Shown: in pieces, positions 47,287-56,528 of the stretch | Layout: each line of letters opens with the position of its first letter | Position numbering within the stretch: position 1 is the first letter of the stretch | Origin: Streptococcus halotolerans | Lineage (GTDB): Bacteria; Bacillota; Bacilli; Lactobacillales; Streptococcaceae | Assembly (NCBI RefSeq): GCF_001598035.1 | Contig: NZ_CP014835.1 | Coordinates: 930,001-994,000 of the forward strand | DNA: 64,000 bases | Direction: 5' to 3' | Position numbers and translations under genes: made by a program | Notes under the pieces: generated by a model | Seen by the model: only the letters and a program-made list of their open reading frames with translations | Databases searched by the model: none | What the model was told of the DNA's origin: nothing

Positions 47287-47470
47287 ATCCTGTTATTGAC
47301 TGACAAAAATTATTAGCCATAGCCACAACCTCAATCACATCTAAAACCCCAAATGAAGCTTTTGATAACCGTGGATAAACCATAACGGCTAATTGATTTG
47401 CGATAACAAACCTATCAAACCAAGAGGAAATTGTACCAGTTAATACTCCCTCTTACGAGCCATTATTGAC

Positions 47471-48595
47471 TCAGCTTTTTGAGTCAGTTCGTTCTGGATT
47501 AATAGCTTTGAATTGAGAAAATTCCTTCTCAAGGTAATCGACCAAGTCCTTACTTAGACGTCTAGGGCCTCTAACTGCCCTGACTCCTTTTTCCACCATC
47601 AGTTCCAAAGGCAGTTGGTCATCCAAAAAAGTCTCTTTTAACGATAGTTTCATCAACTGCTTGTTTTGAGGCTTATCCTCATTCTCTTTTTGGTCAATGT
47701 TGGTCTCTAAAACCTTACAAGCATATCGAATAGCCTTAATTGGGCTTGTCATGTAAATCAATACCCAATCGCCAGTCTTGATGCTGGCTTTTTGTGTCCA
47801 GAGGATTTCAGGACTTTGCGAGAATTCAGCGTCGATATTATAGTATTTGGGGTTAGCTGGAATCACCCAATAATCAGGCCCATTAGGATTTGATAGGGTT
47901 GTAGGAGCTACAAGCGCACGACTATTTTCAACTAAATGAAATAAATCCTCATCTGAAAGACTGTCATCTAAAACAATGGTGATCCAAGTTTTCTTAGACA
48001 TATGATAGGAAGGATAAATGCCCGACCTCTTCAATAACTCTGGTAAATGGTTTGGGTCAACTTTGACATTGATGAATTCCACTTCTTCATGCAGAGCCTT
48101 CTGGGACCACTTTTCGCTATCAACTTGCAATTTCCCCCTCGTAACTGTTCCTATCAGCCCATACCATTTTGAATTATCAGGATGTCTAAAGACGGTAAAG
48201 CCTGGAAATTTAGCAAAAGGGTTATCCATCTTATCTCCAAATGTGTTTGTTACATAATGGGCTAAGCGATTGGTTTGATCATATTGAAAGAGAGTCATCA
48301 CAAAACACGCTTCAGCTATTCGTGTCAAAATCTGACCATAAGCCTCACGAACTTGACCAATGAAGTTTCCCTGAGCTGTACTCGCACGAAAGGCATCGTA
48401 CTCTTCTTGCAAATCCACATCTAACACCTGACCAAAAATAGCACCATCAGGTGTTACCCTAATAACCGCCTGAAACTGGTTATCCAAGAACTGTTCTCGA
48501 TAGACATAAGCACCAGCTTCCTTGACAAAGCCAAACTTCTCTAGTTGCTCAAATCGAACACTTTTTTTCTTAAAAAACTCAGATTCAAATGACAT
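47471..48595 (-). CDS. YjbR/MmcQ-like protein fused to an EVE (PUA-like) domain
   Basis: Function unknown. The predicted 374-residue protein starts MSFESEFFKKKSVRFEQL, with AAGGAAG before the ATG. Residues 1 to about 110 form an uncharacterised region. About 110-225 resembles the MmcQ/YjbR fold (PGFTVFRHPDNSKWYGLIG, VDPNHLPELLKRSGIYPSYHM). About 225-345 resembles an EVE domain (PDYWVIPANPKYYNID, IKTGDWVLIYM), a fold that reads modified bases in other proteins. It follows a GNAT gene by 25 bp. The stop lies in a small hairpin (TGACTCA/TGAGTCA) lacking a T run. Domain calls rest on recognised motifs and should be treated as probable. Confidence 0.78.
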   Translation of the reverse strand: MSFESEFFKKKSVRFEQLEKFGFVKEAGAYVYREQFLDNQFQAVIRVTPDGAIFGQVLDVDLQEEYDAFRASTAQGNFIGQVREAYGQILTRIAEACFVMTLFQYDQTNRLAHYVTNTFGDKMDNPFAKFPGFTVFRHPDNSKWYGLIGTVTRGKLQVDSEKWSQKALHEEVEFINVKVDPNHLPELLKRSGIYPSYHMSKKTWITIVLDDSLSDEDLFHLVENSRALVAPTTLSNPNGPDYWVIPANPKYYNIDAEFSQSPEILWTQKASIKTGDWVLIYMTSPIKAIRYACKVLETNIDQKENEDKPQNKQLMKLSLKETFLDDQLPLELMVEKGVRAVRGPRRLSKDLVDYLEKEFSQFKAINPERTDSKS

Positions 48596-48620
48596 AATCT
48601 TCCTTTCGTTTTTATGGGTT

Positions 48621-49154
48621 TCATTCATCATACTTTAGAGACGCCCCCTGCAATTCATACCTTGCTGTTTCAAGATTTCTGCCTAAGTGGTTGACCATCT
48701 CTAAGGCCAGCAATTGACCACCTAATTTTTCAATCAATCGACGAGAAGGATTATTTTTTTCGTGTGCTACAACAAGTACACTATCAATGCCTAGAGAACG
48801 ATACTGTTTTAACGCAAACGCTATTAAGCTTTGAGCAACTCCCTGATGTCTAAAAGAAGGAGCCACTATATAACCAATATGCCCCAGTTTCAAACAATCG
48901 GGATGTGTCATTTCCCAAAAGCAAATCACAAAACCTGCAATGGCACCCTCTACAAAAGCAAAATATCGAGTATAGGTTGGATTATGTTGACCAGACTGCT
49001 TGATGTCAGACATATCGCTTCTCATTACAAAATCTTCGAAATCCTCAACCGGCCACCATTCTACAAATGGATTATGGCGCTTATCTTCTAACAGCTCATC
49101 TTCAAAATCGAGAAAAGCCAGTTGATCACTTAGGGATATTTTTCGAATGTCCAT
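48621..49154 (-). CDS. GNAT-family N-acetyltransferase
   Basis: Acetyl-CoA-dependent acetyltransferase of unknown substrate. The predicted 177-residue protein starts MDIRKISLSDQLAFLDFEDE, with GGAG five bases upstream; an alternative ATG 18 bp earlier is less well placed. The acetyl-CoA site appears as VAPSFRHQGVAQSLIAFAL, and the later VVAHEKNNPSRRLIEKLGG segment is also typical. It lies 25 bp before the YjbR-EVE gene, so the two probably share a transcript. Confidence 0.85.
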   Translation of the reverse strand: MDIRKISLSDQLAFLDFEDELLEDKRHNPFVEWWPVEDFEDFVMRSDMSDIKQSGQHNPTYTRYFAFVEGAIAGFVICFWEMTHPDCLKLGHIGYIVAPSFRHQGVAQSLIAFALKQYRSLGIDSVLVVAHEKNNPSRRLIEKLGGQLLALEMVNHLGRNLETARYELQGASLKYDE

Positions 49155-49170
49155 ACTATCTCCATTGTGC

Positions 49171-49195
49171 AAAAAAGCCGCTCAGATGAGCAGCC
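49171..49195 (-). terminator. Terminator after the DUF6440-like gene
   Basis: On the minus strand GCTGCTCA and TGAGCGGC pair (one mismatch) and are followed by TTTTTT. It separates the small gene from the GNAT gene. Confidence 0.82.
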
Positions 49196-49200
49196 TTGAT

Positions 49201-49374
49201 TTAGTGACTGTCATACCAGTCTTTATTTATTTTTGGCTTGCCATCCGCATCTACTAGCAGGATGGGAGGGTTACCATTTTTAAGGTATTCCACTCCAGTT
49301 TCCAAATCCACAATAATAGTGGATCCAGAAGAATCTGTCAAATACTCAAAACGGTTCATTATTTTTTTTACCAT
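49201..49374 (-). CDS. Small protein of DUF6440 type, 57 residues
   Basis: A 57-codon frame starting MVKKIMNRFEYLTDSSGSTI and ending INKDWYDSH, read directly from the sequence. It has GAAAGGTG upstream and a strong terminator immediately after the stop. The pattern 'IIVDLETGVEYL ... PILLVDADGKP' matches small streptococcal and bacillar proteins grouped as DUF6440. Function is unknown. It is placed between serA and the GNAT gene and is probably expressed as a small independent unit or at the tail of the serine operon. Confidence 0.75.
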   Translation of the reverse strand: MVKKIMNRFEYLTDSSGSTIIVDLETGVEYLKNGNPPILLVDADGKPKINKDWYDSH

Positions 49375-49447
49375 AGTAGCACACCTTTCATCAATCGATT
49401 AAATCTATGGTAACAAATCCAAAGAATGATTTCAATGACTAGCTTTT

Positions 49448-50629
49448 TTATTTTACCAGCGGAATCAAGCGTACGCGTACAATGTTATCACTTGTTTCAA
49501 ATTTAGCGACTAGCTGATCAATTTTCGCTCTGTCGTCTTCATCCAAATCAAGCAAGGTATAGGCATAATCGCCTTTTGAACGATTGAGGATATTATCGAT
49601 ATTGATATCTAAATCCGAAACGGCTGTTGAAATATTTGCCACAATATTAGGGACATTTTTATTAATCAAGGTTATACGGTAAGGCGCCTCTTGAACCTGA
49701 TGCATGTTAGGAAAATTAACGGAATTGGTAATCTCACCCGTCTCCAAGAAACGGCGAACAGTTTGACTTGCCATGATGGCACAGTTGAGCTCTGCTTCTT
49801 GGGTTGAACCACCCACGTGTGGAAATACAGTTACCCCATCTTTATTGAGCAATTCTTCTGTCCCAAAATCAGTCACATACCGCTTCACGACTCCTGTTTC
49901 TAAAGCATCAAAGAGAGCAGCATTATCCACAAGTTCTGCACGGGCAAAGTTGATGATAACAGTGTCTTTTTTCATCTGAGCGAATGCTTTACTGTCAAAT
50001 GTATGCTTGGTATCTGCAGTCAAAGGCACATGAACCGTGATGTAGTCAGACTGACTAAAAATCTCTTTTAAATCATTAACACGTTTCACATGACTAGAAA
50101 TGTTCCATGCTGTTTCAATAGATACATAAGGATCGTACCCCAATACATTCATCCCTAAACGGCGCGCATCGTTTGCGATTCTAGCGCCAATAGCACCAAG
50201 TCCAATCACGCCAAGCGTTTTACCAGAAATCTCTGTTCCAGCAAACTGAGACTTACCAGCTTCTATTTGTTTAGGCACATCAGAACCTGATAGATGATTG
50301 ACCCAAGTATTAGCTGATAGGTAATCCCGCGCTGATAAAAGAATAGCGGTCAAAACAGCTTCTTTTACCGCATTGGCGTTAGCCCCTGGTGTATTAAAGA
50401 CAACAATACCAGCTTCTGTCGCCTTATCGATTGGGATATTGTTCGTTCCTGCCCCCGCACGCGCAATAGCTTTAAGATTGTCCGGAAAATGATTGTCATG
50501 CAAATTTTGACTACGTAGCATATAGGCATCTGGATTTTCCGCCAAATCACCATCAATTTGAAAGGCGTTGCCCAATTCTTTCAAACCAAGCTTGTTAATA
50601 TTATTAAATGTCTTTACGCTAAAGACCAT
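49448..50629 (-). CDS. serA: D-3-phosphoglycerate dehydrogenase
   Basis: First step of serine synthesis: oxidises 3-phosphoglycerate to 3-phosphohydroxypyruvate. The protein has 393 residues. The NAD-binding fingerprint appears as GKTLGVIGLGAIGARIA, and the catalytic His region as VFPHVGGSTQEAE. The C terminus (about 320-393) is an ACT domain for serine feedback. AAAGGAG precedes the ATG. It follows serC and a GNAT gene in the same direction; the three likely form one operon. Confidence 0.95.
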   Translation of the reverse strand: MVFSVKTFNNINKLGLKELGNAFQIDGDLAENPDAYMLRSQNLHDNHFPDNLKAIARAGAGTNNIPIDKATEAGIVVFNTPGANANAVKEAVLTAILLSARDYLSANTWVNHLSGSDVPKQIEAGKSQFAGTEISGKTLGVIGLGAIGARIANDARRLGMNVLGYDPYVSIETAWNISSHVKRVNDLKEIFSQSDYITVHVPLTADTKHTFDSKAFAQMKKDTVIINFARAELVDNAALFDALETGVVKRYVTDFGTEELLNKDGVTVFPHVGGSTQEAELNCAIMASQTVRRFLETGEITNSVNFPNMHQVQEAPYRITLINKNVPNIVANISTAVSDLDINIDNILNRSKGDYAYTLLDLDEDDRAKIDQLVAKFETSDNIVRVRLIPLVK

Positions 50630-50705
50630 ACTAATCTCCTTTTATCTTGCTCTATTTAAATGGACTCATACACTTCACTCTTTCTGGTGAGTGCCTGCTA
50701 GAACG

Positions 50706-51254
50706 TTAGAAATCGTAACGAAGCCCCTCATCGACTTCTTGATAGTCAGCCGTCTCAGATCTACTCTTCATTTTTTGATAGGCTAGTCGTTCACCCTCAA
50801 ACATGACTTTTCCACAATAAACATACCCTAGCTTTTCTAAAATGTGTTGCATGATCACGTTTTGAGGATGTGTATCACAACGGAAATCCGGTCCCTTATG
50901 ACCTTCAATCAAACCTTGCAAGAAGGTCTGTGCTATCTTTTGACCACTAGCTTTCTTAGCGACAGCAATTCTATGGAAAACAGTGTATTGATGATTAGCA
51001 TGCTTCCATTTGCCGTCTGTGATTTTTTCATAAGCGGGATCTTGCCCCACAATGACTGCCGCATAAGCTACAATCTCGCCATCCACGAGCCCAACCCAAG
51101 CCCGTCCCTGCAAAATATCATCAATGATATCGCTGACTTCTGGGTATTTTCCTTGCCATTGATCACTCCCGGATGCTTTTAAAAAAGCTCGCGCTTCTTC
51201 AATAATGACCATAATGGTCTCTACTTCGTTGGGATGTGCTAAGCGCAACTCCAT
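50706..51254 (-). CDS. GNAT-family N-acetyltransferase between serC and serA
   Basis: A 182-residue acetyltransferase starting [20 protein letters not shown]. The acetyl-CoA region is FHRIAVAKKASGQKIAQTFL, and the C-terminal RCDTHPQNVIMQHILEKLGY segment is also family-typical. Its ATG overlaps the serC stop by one base (TAATG), so translation is coupled to serC. The substrate is unknown; an amino-acid-related compound is a guess from the operon only. Confidence 0.88.
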   Translation of the reverse strand: MELRLAHPNEVETIMVIIEEARAFLKASGSDQWQGKYPEVSDIIDDILQGRAWVGLVDGEIVAYAAVIVGQDPAYEKITDGKWKHANHQYTVFHRIAVAKKASGQKIAQTFLQGLIEGHKGPDFRCDTHPQNVIMQHILEKLGYVYCGKVMFEGERLAYQKMKSRSETADYQEVDEGLRYDF

Positions 51255-52345
51255 TACTGATGTTCCTCCTCAAATGCTTTCATAAACGTAATCAATGCTT
51301 TGACACCCTCGAGTGGAAAAGCATTGTACAGGCTTGCTCTCATACCGCCCACACTACGATGACCTTTAATGTTTTTGAATCCTGCTGCATCCGCTGCTTC
51401 ATTAAAGGCTTTATCCAATTCTTCACTTGGTGTCACAAAAGGAATATTAGCCAATGATCGGTCTTTGACAACCGTAACTGGACTCTTATAAAAATCAGAA
51501 GCGTCGATAAAATCATAAAGAAGGCCTGACTTCTGATGATTTAGTTCTTCCATTTTAGCAACGCCCCCTAGAGATTTGACGTGTTCAAAAACTAATTTGG
51601 CCATATAAATACTAAAAGTTGGCGGCGTATTATAAAGAGAGGCATTATCTGCTTGGAGACGATAATCCAACATGCTAGAAAGAGCAGGCTCATCATTCAA
51701 GAAATCCTCACGGATAATAACAATCGTTACACCAGCCGGACCCATGTTCTTCTGAGCACCAGCATAAATCATCGCAAAATCTGACACTTTGTAATTAACA
51801 GCCAAAATGTTAGATGACATATCCGCCACAACTGGCACACCATTAGTATCTGGCAAGTCGTAGATACTAGTTCCCTCAATGGTATTATTACTTGTTAGAT
51901 GAACATAAGCTGCTTCAGGATCAATAAGGCTCGCATCAAAATCTGGAATACGATTAAAACCTGTTTCTTCAGAAGAAGCTAGGCAGATGGGTTCAAAAGC
52001 AATTGTCTTAGACAGCTTCACAGCTTCAGTATAAGCTTTCTTGCCCCAAGACCCTGCAACAAGATAATAAGCTTTTTTACCTCTGGCCATGTTTAAAGGC
52101 AACATAGAAAACTGAGTTGAAGCGCCTCCTTGTAAAAACAGCACCCTATAATTATCTGGAATTTGCATTAAATCTCTTAACAGTTGTTCAGCTTCTTTGA
52201 TAATGCCATCAAATTCTTTGGAACGGTGGGACAATTCCATAACACTCATGCCCGAATTGGCATAATCTAAAAACTCAGCTTGTGCCTTTTTTAAGACTTC
52301 TTTTGGCAATACTGCAGGACCTGCAGAAAAGTTATAAATTGTCAT
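51254..52345 (-). CDS. serC: Phosphoserine aminotransferase
   Basis: Second step of serine synthesis, and also used in pyridoxal phosphate synthesis in other bacteria. The protein has 363 residues and starts [18 protein letters not shown], the family N terminus, with GGAGG eight bases upstream; an ATG 15 bp earlier overlaps that site. The PLP-binding Lys lies in [13 protein letters not shown]. The C-terminal [15 protein letters not shown] segment is conserved. It heads the serC-GNAT-serA unit. Confidence 0.96.
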   Translation of the reverse strand: MTIYNFSAGPAVLPKEVLKKAQAEFLDYANSGMSVMELSHRSKEFDGIIKEAEQLLRDLMQIPDNYRVLFLQGGASTQFSMLPLNMARGKKAYYLVAGSWGKKAYTEAVKLSKTIAFEPICLASSEETGFNRIPDFDASLIDPEAAYVHLTSNNTIEGTSIYDLPDTNGVPVVADMSSNILAVNYKVSDFAMIYAGAQKNMGPAGVTIVIIREDFLNDEPALSSMLDYRLQADNASLYNTPPTFSIYMAKLVFEHVKSLGGVAKMEELNHQKSGLLYDFIDASDFYKSPVTVVKDRSLANIPFVTPSEELDKAFNEAADAAGFKNIKGHRSVGGMRASLYNAFPLEGVKALITFMKAFEEEHQ

Positions 52346-52374
52346 AACCACGACCTCCATTTGAAAATTAATTC

Positions 52375-52476
52375 ATTATATCACAAATTCCTACAATATT
52401 GTCAGAATTTTTGTGTAATGGCGCCCTTTTTTATGGCATCATTCCCAAAGGAAAACACAAACAATCATGATATAAT
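52375..52476. promoter_or_regulatory. Divergent promoters of serC and cutC
   Basis: TATAAT on the minus strand (52375-52380, as TGATATAAT) faces serC. TATAAT on the plus strand (52471-52476) faces cutC, followed by GAAAGGA before its ATG. The two start regions are back to back in about 100 bp. Confidence 0.6.
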
Positions 52477-52504
52477 AAAATCATCTCATCTTGAAAGGAT
52501 ACTT

Positions 52505-53143
52505 ATGATTACGAAAGAATTTTGTGCTGAAAATTTAACCGACTTACATAGACTAACCAGCCCAGACATTACTCGGGTTGAACTATGTGATAACTTGGCT
52601 GTTGGTGGAACAACACCTTCATACGGTGTTATCAAAGAAGCCAATCGCTATCTCCATGAAAAAAAGATTACCACAGCTATTATGATCCGTCCTCGTGGTG
52701 GCAACTTTATCTATAATGATCTTGAGCTTCGTGCCATGGAAGAAGATATCTTACAGGCAGTTGAGTTGGAATCTGATGCTCTCGTTTTAGGCCTATTGAC
52801 AGAGGACAACCAACTAGATAAGGACGCCATCGAACAACTCTTGCCTTCCACCCAAGGGCTTCCTTTGGTTTTCCACATGGCTTTTGATCAAATTCCTCAA
52901 GAAGATCAGTTTCAAGCTATGGATGACTTAATCGACTATGGCTTTACGCGCATCCTCACTCATGGAAATCCTGATGGCAAGTCAGACATCTTTAACAACC
53001 TCACACATTTAAAAGCCTTAATTGAACATGCTGCAGATCGAATCGAGATCCTAATTGGCGGAGGGGTCACTAAGGACAATTTCGAAGAACTAGTCAAGCT
53101 AACAGGCGCTAAGCAAGTTCATGGAACGCGTTTGCTATCATAA
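52505..53143 (+). CDS. cutC: CutC-family protein
   Basis: A TIM-barrel protein named for copper homeostasis in E. coli, though its biochemical role is unsettled. The predicted 212-residue protein starts MITKEFCAENLTDLHRLTSP, with GAAAGGA upstream; the frame continues upstream only through the promoter. Family segments include VELCDNLAVGGTTPS, MIRPRGGNFIYND, GLLTEDNQLD, FHMAFD and ILTHGNPD. It is a single-gene unit between divergent promoter and terminator. Confidence 0.92.
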   Translation: MITKEFCAENLTDLHRLTSPDITRVELCDNLAVGGTTPSYGVIKEANRYLHEKKITTAIMIRPRGGNFIYNDLELRAMEEDILQAVELESDALVLGLLTEDNQLDKDAIEQLLPSTQGLPLVFHMAFDQIPQEDQFQAMDDLIDYGFTRILTHGNPDGKSDIFNNLTHLKALIEHAADRIEILIGGGVTKDNFEELVKLTGAKQVHGTRLLS

Positions 53144-53150
53144 ACCAAAT

Positions 53151-53199
53151 AAAGAAGAGAGACTGTACAGTTATTACAATGGCACAGTCTCTCTTCTTT
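53151..53199. terminator. Bidirectional terminator between cutC and the DUF5684-like gene
   Basis: AAAGAAGAGAGACTGT (53151-53166) pairs perfectly with ACAGTCTCTCTTCTTT (53184-53199), a 16-bp stem. A/T ends on both sides let it serve cutC on the plus strand and the membrane protein gene on the minus strand. Confidence 0.9.
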
Positions 53200-53229
53200 A
53201 TTTCATTTCATAATAAGGCAGATTGTCAT

Positions 53230-53607
53230 TTACCCTAGCACGTGGGAAACGGTATGATAGTTATCTTCTTGGAAAGTCCTTCCAAAGGTAAGAATTAGCC
53301 TAGTAATGCCTAGGAAAAACAGACTTAGGACAGCAAGCCCCTTGAAACCATCAAAAGCCCTAACATAACAAAATTGTGTGTATAGATAGTACAAACCAAT
53401 CGCCCAGCCGATAAAATAATACCATTTGTCCGACTCTCCAAATGTGATCTTATGTTTCACAAAACCACCATAGAAAGGAATCAGAGAATACCAACCTTTC
53501 TGACCTGCTTTTTGAAACAATCGCCAATTGCCAATCAAAGAAAGCAAAGCAGAAATCATTATGGGAAAAATAAAACCATAAATGACTCTTAATATGGAAT
53601 AAGCCAT
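53230..53607 (-). CDS. Small integral membrane protein, DUF5684-like
   Basis: A protein of about 125 residues with four hydrophobic segments (IYGFIFPIMISALLSLIG; YYFIGWAIGLYYLYTQF; LAVLSLFFLGITRLIL and a short one). The segment GNWRLFQKAGQKGWYSLIPFYG is the hallmark of the DUF5684 family found in Firmicutes. The start is uncertain: MAYSILRV has a weak AGAAG upstream and is used here, while an ATG 27 bp earlier (MFKRVLEDV) has none. Function unknown. Confidence 0.75.
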   Translation of the reverse strand: MAYSILRVIYGFIFPIMISALLSLIGNWRLFQKAGQKGWYSLIPFYGGFVKHKITFGESDKWYYFIGWAIGLYYLYTQFCYVRAFDGFKGLAVLSLFFLGITRLILTFGRTFQEDNYHTVSHVLG

Positions 53608-53703
53608 AACATCTTCTAAAACTCTTTTGAACATTTATTGTTCATGCAGTAAGAAGATCAATCACATGTTATTCTTTCGAAAACGCTCGCTCTAGACTAT
53701 GTC

Positions 53704-54570
53704 TTAACTAAGCGCGTGATAAGCATTGTAAACTTCTTGTCGATTGAGGCCACGCTCTTTGGCAACGGTTTTAATCGCTTGATTAGGCTTGGTCCCTGAC
53801 GCTATTCGTACTCTAACATCCTCTAAAGGAGACAGAACGTCCTGTTCTTCAGATACTCTAGAGCCATCATCACCTTCAACAATTAATAGACACTCCCCCT
53901 TTAAAGGATGCTCAGTCAAGTAAGCTAATACCTCTGTAATACAGCCACGTTGATATTCCTCGTAAAGTTTGGTCAACTCTCGCACGAGAACTACCTGCCG
54001 ATCTCCGTAGATAGCAAGCATATTTTCCAAGGTTGATACCACACGATAAGGGGATTCGTAAAAAATTTGGGTCTCTTGATAGCCTTGTTTGTCAGTAAAA
54101 AAGGCCTTTTGCTGTCCAGCCTTACGAGGTAAAAAACCATAAAAAATATGAGGTTGGGGAGCCAACCCGCTAGCGATCAAGGCGGTAATGCCAGCTGAAG
54201 CTCCCGGTAGGGCCACCACTGAAATGCCTTCTGAAATGGCCGCCTTGACCAAGTCATGTCCTGGATCTGAAATGGATGGCATACCCGCATCAGACACTTG
54301 CGCTAGGGACACTCCTTCTTTTAATAGAGAAATCAAAGCCGGGATTTTTTCAAAAGCATTGTGTTCGTGAAAACTAATTTGCCGTGTCTCAATGTCAAAA
54401 TGCTTAAGCAATAAACCAGTATTACGAGTGTCTTCTGCACATATGGCGCCAACAGTCTTCAAGGTCTCAACAGCGCGATATGTCATATCGGATAAATTAC
54501 CTATCGGTGTTGGAACTAAAAATAAGGTTCCATAGGAAGCTTGTCCTTTAAAACTCTTTTGAATTTGCAT
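53704..54570 (-). CDS. rsmI: 16S rRNA 2'-O-methyltransferase RsmI
   Basis: Methylates the ribose of C1402 in 16S rRNA. A 288-residue tetrapyrrole-methylase-fold enzyme. Family motifs include PTPIGNLSDMTYRA, AEDTRNTG, SDAGMPSISDPG and ALPGASAGITALIASGL. The C terminus (KPNQAIKTVAKERGLNRQEVYNAYH) is the small helical domain. It lies 2 bp after yabA and closes the tmk-holB-yabA-rsmI unit. Confidence 0.96.
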   Translation of the reverse strand: MQIQKSFKGQASYGTLFLVPTPIGNLSDMTYRAVETLKTVGAICAEDTRNTGLLLKHFDIETRQISFHEHNAFEKIPALISLLKEGVSLAQVSDAGMPSISDPGHDLVKAAISEGISVVALPGASAGITALIASGLAPQPHIFYGFLPRKAGQQKAFFTDKQGYQETQIFYESPYRVVSTLENMLAIYGDRQVVLVRELTKLYEEYQRGCITEVLAYLTEHPLKGECLLIVEGDDGSRVSEEQDVLSPLEDVRVRIASGTKPNQAIKTVAKERGLNRQEVYNAYHALS

Positions 54571-54572
54571 GC

Positions 54573-54893
54573 TTACTCCCTATAAAGTAACTCTAAACAA
54601 AAGGCACATTGTTCATCATTTTCACGTCTCTGACCGTAAAAATCGGTACAAATATGAAACCCTTCCTCATAAATGGTATCCAAGTGTTGTTTGGTTTGAT
54701 GCTGATTTTTTTCAGAATGTTGCTCACTAACATGGGACAATCGTTCTCGCAACTTACTATTTTCCAAGCGTAGTTGCGTATTTTCTTCTACCAAATCCTG
54801 CACTTGCTTTTTAATGGCTTCAATCTCGGCTAAGGTAACCATGAGATTTTGCGAAAACCCATCAAATGCATCAAATAAATCTTTTTTAGCCAC
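54573..54893 (-). CDS. yabA: Replication initiation control protein YabA
   Basis: Binds DnaA and DnaN and restrains chromosome replication initiation. The predicted 106-residue protein starts at a GTG ([17 protein letters not shown]), chosen because GAGGAGG lies eight bases upstream and the family begins this way; an ATG 27 bp earlier overlaps that site. The N-terminal half is a leucine-rich coiled coil ([19 protein letters not shown]). The C-terminal zinc-binding part shows [20 protein letters not shown]. Confidence 0.92.
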   Translation of the reverse strand: MAKKDLFDAFDGFSQNLMVTLAEIEAIKKQVQDLVEENTQLRLENSKLRERLSHVSEQHSEKNQHQTKQHLDTIYEEGFHICTDFYGQRRENDEQCAFCLELLYRE

Positions 54894-54923
54894 CACAGCT
54901 ACCTCCTCATGAACCTTCATTCA

Positions 54924-55823
54924 TTATGCTTGTAAAATCATGTATTCTAAAGCATTTTGAAAACTAACGTTAGATCGCCACATCCTTCTAGCAAGAATCA
55001 CCTTATCCAAATAGTCAAGCGCTTTTTGATTCTTCAAATCTTGTCCCAAAAGAGAAACCAGCAATTGAAATGCCAAAGCTTGAGAATCTTTATCTGTCAA
55101 TTGACTTGCTAAACGGCTTATTTCTAAGTAGGCTTTTCCTTTGTCTGTTACTAATAAGTTTACCAATCGCTCCAGTAAATTTAAATATTGTAAAACTTTA
55201 GCATCCTCCGCTAAACGTCGAGCCTCACTAACAGATGAAGCGACATCTGAAAGAAGGACTGCTTGCTGGCGAAGCAAGCCCATTTGTTCCAAATCAGCCA
55301 TAATCACTTGTTTATTTTTGCGAAAATGGAACTGTTGACAGCGGCTTTTAATGGTTGCTAAGAGCTGATTATCATCTTCGACCAAAAGAACCAAGTAAAC
55401 TTGACTTTGTGGCTCTTCCATCACTTTAAGAAGACTATTAGCAGCATTGACATGCATCTTATCCGCTCCACGGATAAGCACAACTTGCTCCTTCCCTTCA
55501 TAACTAGAACTGGAAAAACGACTCAATAACGAACGCACTTCATCTGTTTTAATCAGACCATTAGTGGGTTCCAAAATGGCCAAGTCCGCAAAATCGTTGT
55601 CTAGTATGAGACGGCAAGAACGGCATTGTCCACACGGCTCATGACCCTTAAAATCTTCACAAAACTGATACTGGGTCATCCAAATAGCCATCTCCCAAGA
55701 CGCAAATCCACCTGTAAATAGATAGGCATGACTGCGTTTTCCACTAGCAAGAATCTGGCGCATCTCTGTTAATAATTGCGGTTGTTGCTGCTCCAATACC
55801 GTCGTCAGAGGATTTTTAGACAT
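54924..55823 (-). CDS. holB: DNA polymerase III delta-prime subunit
   Basis: Clamp-loader subunit. The protein has 299 residues with a AAA+ fold. A zinc module is seen as [16 protein letters not shown], and an SRC-type sensor as [10 protein letters not shown]. The P-loop is degenerate ([10 protein letters not shown]), as is normal for delta-prime. It overlaps the end of tmk by eight bases and precedes yabA, the standard order in streptococci. Confidence 0.95.
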   Translation of the reverse strand: MSKNPLTTVLEQQQPQLLTEMRQILASGKRSHAYLFTGGFASWEMAIWMTQYQFCEDFKGHEPCGQCRSCRLILDNDFADLAILEPTNGLIKTDEVRSLLSRFSSSSYEGKEQVVLIRGADKMHVNAANSLLKVMEEPQSQVYLVLLVEDDNQLLATIKSRCQQFHFRKNKQVIMADLEQMGLLRQQAVLLSDVASSVSEARRLAEDAKVLQYLNLLERLVNLLVTDKGKAYLEISRLASQLTDKDSQALAFQLLVSLLGQDLKNQKALDYLDKVILARRMWRSNVSFQNALEYMILQA

Positions 55824-56463
55824 GCTTTAGTTCCTTGTATTTCTGTATAATAGCAGCCAAGGTATCATCGACAACCTTGTCCACAGACTGACTGGCATCA
55901 ATCAAGGCAATACGTTCAGCATTTTCCTCAAGAAGTGCCAAATAGCCTTGGCGAACCTTTTGGTGCAACTCCAATTTTTCCAAATCCAAGCGATTCACTT
56001 CTCGATCAGCATTTTGAGAAATACGCTCTAAACCAAGTTCTGAACTAACATCCAGATACACCGTCAAATCTGGTTGACGGTGGTCTGTTGCATAAGCGTT
56101 CAACCAAGTAATATCTGCTATCTCTAACCCACGTCCATAGCCTTGGTAAGCTACTGAACTATCAATAAAGCGGTCTACTAGTACAAAAGCATCCTTCTCA
56201 AGATTTGGTAGTATTTTTTCCACAAGATGTTGACGACGTGCAGCGATATAAAGTAATAACTCTGTTTTCGCATCCATCGCCGTATGATTGACATCTAAGA
56301 TAATATCGCGAATTTTTTCAGCAATGTCAACACCTCCAGGTTCTCGAGTTGCCACAATATCCTGATCGAATAATTGCTGTAATTTAGGGATAACTTGCTC
56401 CAAAACAGTCGTCTTTCCAGCACCATCAGGGCCTTCAAAGGAAATTAAAAATCCATTAGTCAT
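55816..56463 (-). CDS. tmk: Thymidylate kinase
   Basis: Phosphorylates dTMP to dTDP. The protein has 215 residues. The P-loop is [12 protein letters not shown], the DRX region [19 protein letters not shown], and the lid [13 protein letters not shown]. It is the first gene of tmk-holB-yabA-rsmI. A TGCTAAAAT extended -10 (56473-56481 on the minus strand) ends nine bases before the ATG, so the transcript leader may be only a few bases. Confidence 0.96.
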   Translation of the reverse strand: MTNGFLISFEGPDGAGKTTVLEQVIPKLQQLFDQDIVATREPGGVDIAEKIRDIILDVNHTAMDAKTELLLYIAARRQHLVEKILPNLEKDAFVLVDRFIDSSVAYQGYGRGLEIADITWLNAYATDHRQPDLTVYLDVSSELGLERISQNADREVNRLDLEKLELHQKVRQGYLALLEENAERIALIDASQSVDKVVDDTLAAIIQKYKELKHV

Positions 56464-56494
56464 AGTACTTCTATTTTAGCAGAATTTATGAAAA

Positions 56495-56520
56495 AAAACG
56501 ACAGGAATTATTGTCGTTTT
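56495..56520 (-). terminator. Terminator after the CBS-ACT gene
   Basis: AAAACGACA (56495-56503) and TGTCGTTTT (56512-56520) pair; on the minus strand TTTTTTTT follows. It lies 8 bp past the stop and just upstream of the tmk promoter. Confidence 0.88.
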
Positions 56521-56528
56521 CTTGTCTT

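Noticed and set aside
47293..47456. A 54-codon open frame on the minus strand between dagK and the YjbR-EVE gene
   Set aside because: No suitable start codon with a ribosome binding site and no family resemblance; it could be a gene relic but cannot be supported.
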